Shown here: positions 62,303 to 64,000 of the stretch, in pieces
Layout of the letters: every line of letters starts with the position of its first letter
How positions within the stretch are numbered: the stretch's first letter is position 1
Origin: Thiodiazotropha sp040506705
Lineage (GTDB): Bacteria; Pseudomonadota; Gammaproteobacteria; Chromatiales; Chromatiaceae
Reading direction: 5' to 3'
Assembly: GCA_040506705.1 (NCBI GenBank)
Contig: JBEVWG010000061.1
Span: 1 to 64,000 of the forward strand
DNA: 64,000 bases
Made by a program: the position numbers and the translations under genes
Notes under the pieces: model-generated
What the model was told of the DNA's origin: nothing
Seen by the model: only the letters and a program-made list of their open reading frames with translations
The model's database searches: none

Positions 62303-64000
62303 ATGGATCTGCAAACATTAACTTATATTGTGGTGGGTTTTACATTTACCCTCTACATCGGCATCGCCTTCTGGGCGCGTGCCGCAACAACCGGCGAGTT
62401 CTATGCTGCCGGCCGAGGCATCCATCCCGTTGCAAACGGTATGGCCACCGCCGCAGACTGGATGTCCGCCGCGTCATTCATCTCAATGGCTGGTCTGATC
62501 GCATTCAACGGTTACGGTGCTTCCGTCTTTCTTATGGGCTGGACCGGTGGTTATGTGCTTCTGGCACTGCTGCTGGCGCCATACCTGCGTAAGTTCGGTA
62601 AGTTCACCGTGCCTGAATTCATCGGTGATCGCTACTACTCTCGTACTGCCCGAATCGTGGCGGTTATCTGTCTGATTCTGGCATCGGTAACCTACGTTAT
62701 CGGTCAGATGAAAGGTATCGGTGTAGCTTTCTCCCGCTTCCTTGAGACTGATTACGACACCGGCCTCTACATGGGCATGGGTATCGTCTTCATCTATGCA
62801 GTTATGGGCGGCATGAAAGGTATCACCTATACCCAGATCGCTCAGTACTGTGTATTGATCTTCGCCTATACCGTACCTGCTGTATTCGTCTCCCTGAATA
62901 TCACCGGTAACCCTATTCCTCAGTTGGGCATAGGCAGCGCTATGGCGGATGGCTCAGGTACGTTCATGCTGGACAGACTCGATCAGGTTCTAACCGAGCT
63001 GGGCTTTAAGGAGTACACGACTCAGGTCATGGGCAGCAAACTCAACATGTTTGTCTACACCCTATCCCTGATGATCGGTACTGCAGGTCTACCTCACGTT
63101 ATCATCCGTTTCTTCACTGTACCTAAGGTAAAAGACGCACGTTCTTCTGCCGGTTGGGCACTAGTCTTCATTGCCATCCTCTACACCACTGCACCTGCAG
63201 TTGGTTCCATGGCTCGTCTGAACCTGATGAATACCATTCAGACTGGTGAAGTAGGATCTGTCGAAGGCAATATTGAAATCGCGAATGTCCCTCAATGGAT
63301 GCTGAACTGGGAAAAAACCGGTCTGCTGCAGTGGGAAGACAAGAACGGTGACGGCCGCATCCAGTACTACAACGACAAAAACGCTGAGTTTTCTGCCAAG
63401 GCTGAAGCCTGGGGTTGGAAAGGCAACGAGATGACCAAGGTTGACCGTGACATCATGGTTCTGGCCAATCCGGAAATCGCTAAGTTACCTAACTGGGTAA
63501 TCGCACTGGTAGTTGCCGGTGGACTTGCAGCGGCGCTCTCTACAGCTGCTGGCCTGTTGCTTGCTATCGCATCATCCATCTCACATGATCTCCTGAAGGG
63601 CGTATTCATGCCCGATATCTCAGAGAAGAATGAGCTGATGGCTGGACGTATAGCAATGGCAGGTGCCATCGGTATGGCGGGTTACTTCGGTCTTCATCCA
63701 CCAGATTTCGCAGCGGGTACTGTGGCTATCGCCTTTGGTCTGGCCGCGAGCTCCATCTTCCCTGCGCTGATGATGGGCATCTTCTATAAGAAGATGAACC
63801 GTGCCGGTGCAATCTGGGGCATGATCTCAGGTATCGGTGTCACCATGCTGTATGTATTCCAGCACAAAGGCATCATGTTCATACCAGGCACTTCATTCCT
63901 GGGTGACATGGGTCCCAGCTGGTTCCTCGGCATTTCACCAAACGCCTTTGGTGCAGTGGGTGCGCTGGTCAACTTTGCAGTTGCCATTATCGTATCCAAG
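62303..64000 (+). CDS. Sodium:solute symporter, VC_2705/ActP-like (truncated by window end)
   Basis: 566 codons are open from the ATG at 62303 to the window edge; the gene continues beyond. SSS/SLC5 signature segments: YAAGRGIHPVANGMATAADW (about 33-52), MSAASFISMAGLIAFNGYG, FTVPEFIGDRYYSR, GLPHVIIRFFTVPKVKDAR and GGLAAALSTAAGLLLAIASS. A hydrophilic insertion of about 65 residues (about 319-385; EDKNGDGRIQYYND) is characteristic of this subfamily. The substrate is likely a short-chain carboxylate such as acetate, by family; not proven. Forms an operon with the DUF4212 gene. Confidence 0.9.
   Translation, partial: MDLQTLTYIVVGFTFTLYIGIAFWARAATTGEFYAAGRGIHPVANGMATAADWMSAASFISMAGLIAFNGYGASVFLMGWTGGYVLLALLLAPYLRKFGKFTVPEFIGDRYYSRTARIVAVICLILASVTYVIGQMKGIGVAFSRFLETDYDTGLYMGMGIVFIYAVMGGMKGITYTQIAQYCVLIFAYTVPAVFVSLNITGNPIPQLGIGSAMADGSGTFMLDRLDQVLTELGFKEYTTQVMGSKLNMFVYTLSLMIGTAGLPHVIIRFFTVPKVKDARSSAGWALVFIAILYTTAPAVGSMARLNLMNTIQTGEVGSVEGNIEIANVPQWMLNWEKTGLLQWEDKNGDGRIQYYNDKNAEFSAKAEAWGWKGNEMTKVDRDIMVLANPEIAKLPNWVIALVVAGGLAAALSTAAGLLLAIASSISHDLLKGVFMPDISEKNELMAGRIAMAGAIGMAGYFGLHPPDFAAGTVAIAFGLAASSIFPALMMGIFYKKMNRAGAIWGMISGIGVTMLYVFQHKGIMFIPGTSFLGDMGPSWFLGISPNAFGAVGALVNFAVAIIVSK

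Overview
The window is chromosomal DNA of a free-living or symbiotic gammaproteobacterium. The Tol-Pal, RuvABC-YebC, PurF-CvpA, QueC/QueE and GlnS/GltX proteins all read as gammaproteobacterial. O2-independent ubiquinone synthesis (UbiT/U/V), acetoacetyl-CoA reductase, a CbrA/CbrB-like pair and CheV together suggest a metabolically flexible Chromatiales-like organism. Sulfur-oxidising symbionts of the Thiodiazotropha/Sedimenticola type are one guess that I cannot confirm without a search.

Layout. 1-7.2 kb is visibly AT-rich and accessory: a gtrB/gtrA/gtrC-like glycan-modification cassette, two unrecognised acidic proteins (the second an internal duplication) and an 8-bp tandem repeat. 7.2-16.7 kb holds an ArnD-like protein that has lost its active site, the tRNA-hydroxylation protein TrhP, a ChaN-PDZ fusion, an M1 metallopeptidase, a TIGR03790 protein, a glycosyltransferase, a ferredoxin-NADP reductase-like protein and a GNAT. 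16.7-18.1 kb is a nested repeat array built from four 135-bp palindrome-ended units inside larger duplications. 18.1-28 kb is core: queCE, the complete ybgC-tolQRAB-pal-cpoB operon, and ruvBA-ruvC-yebC.

28-33.3 kb carries an HDOD protein, two radical-SAM proteins and ubiUV; a 289-bp MITE lies just behind ubiV. 33.9-39.9 kb is a three-gene envelope-to-cytoplasm sensing operon: TonB-dependent receptor, periplasmic binding protein and BarA-like hybrid kinase. murI, ubiT, a 2-oxoglutarate oxygenase, purF, cvpA, tRNA-Ala, glnS, gltX, tRNA-Val and phbB follow. 49.6-53.5 kb encodes a MotY_N/OmpA protein and an operon of a small membrane protein, a K+ channel with two nucleotide-binding domains, and a hemerythrin.

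54-64 kb is the most interesting part. cheV is followed by a cbrX/cbrA/cbrB-like operon. The kinase carries a sodium-solute-symporter domain, and its NtrC-family partner lacks the sigma54-contact GAFTGA loop and the Walker B glutamate. After a response regulator with a degenerate GGDEF domain and a TerB protein comes a DUF4212/sodium:solute symporter operon that runs off the window. The same palindrome, TGTTAC-N5-GTAACA, stands upstream of both the regulator operon and the symporter operon, and further GTAAC half-sites cluster in front of the symporter. I read this as one self-contained transport-sensing circuit that probably works without sigma54. That reading is inference; the palindromes and missing motifs are directly visible.
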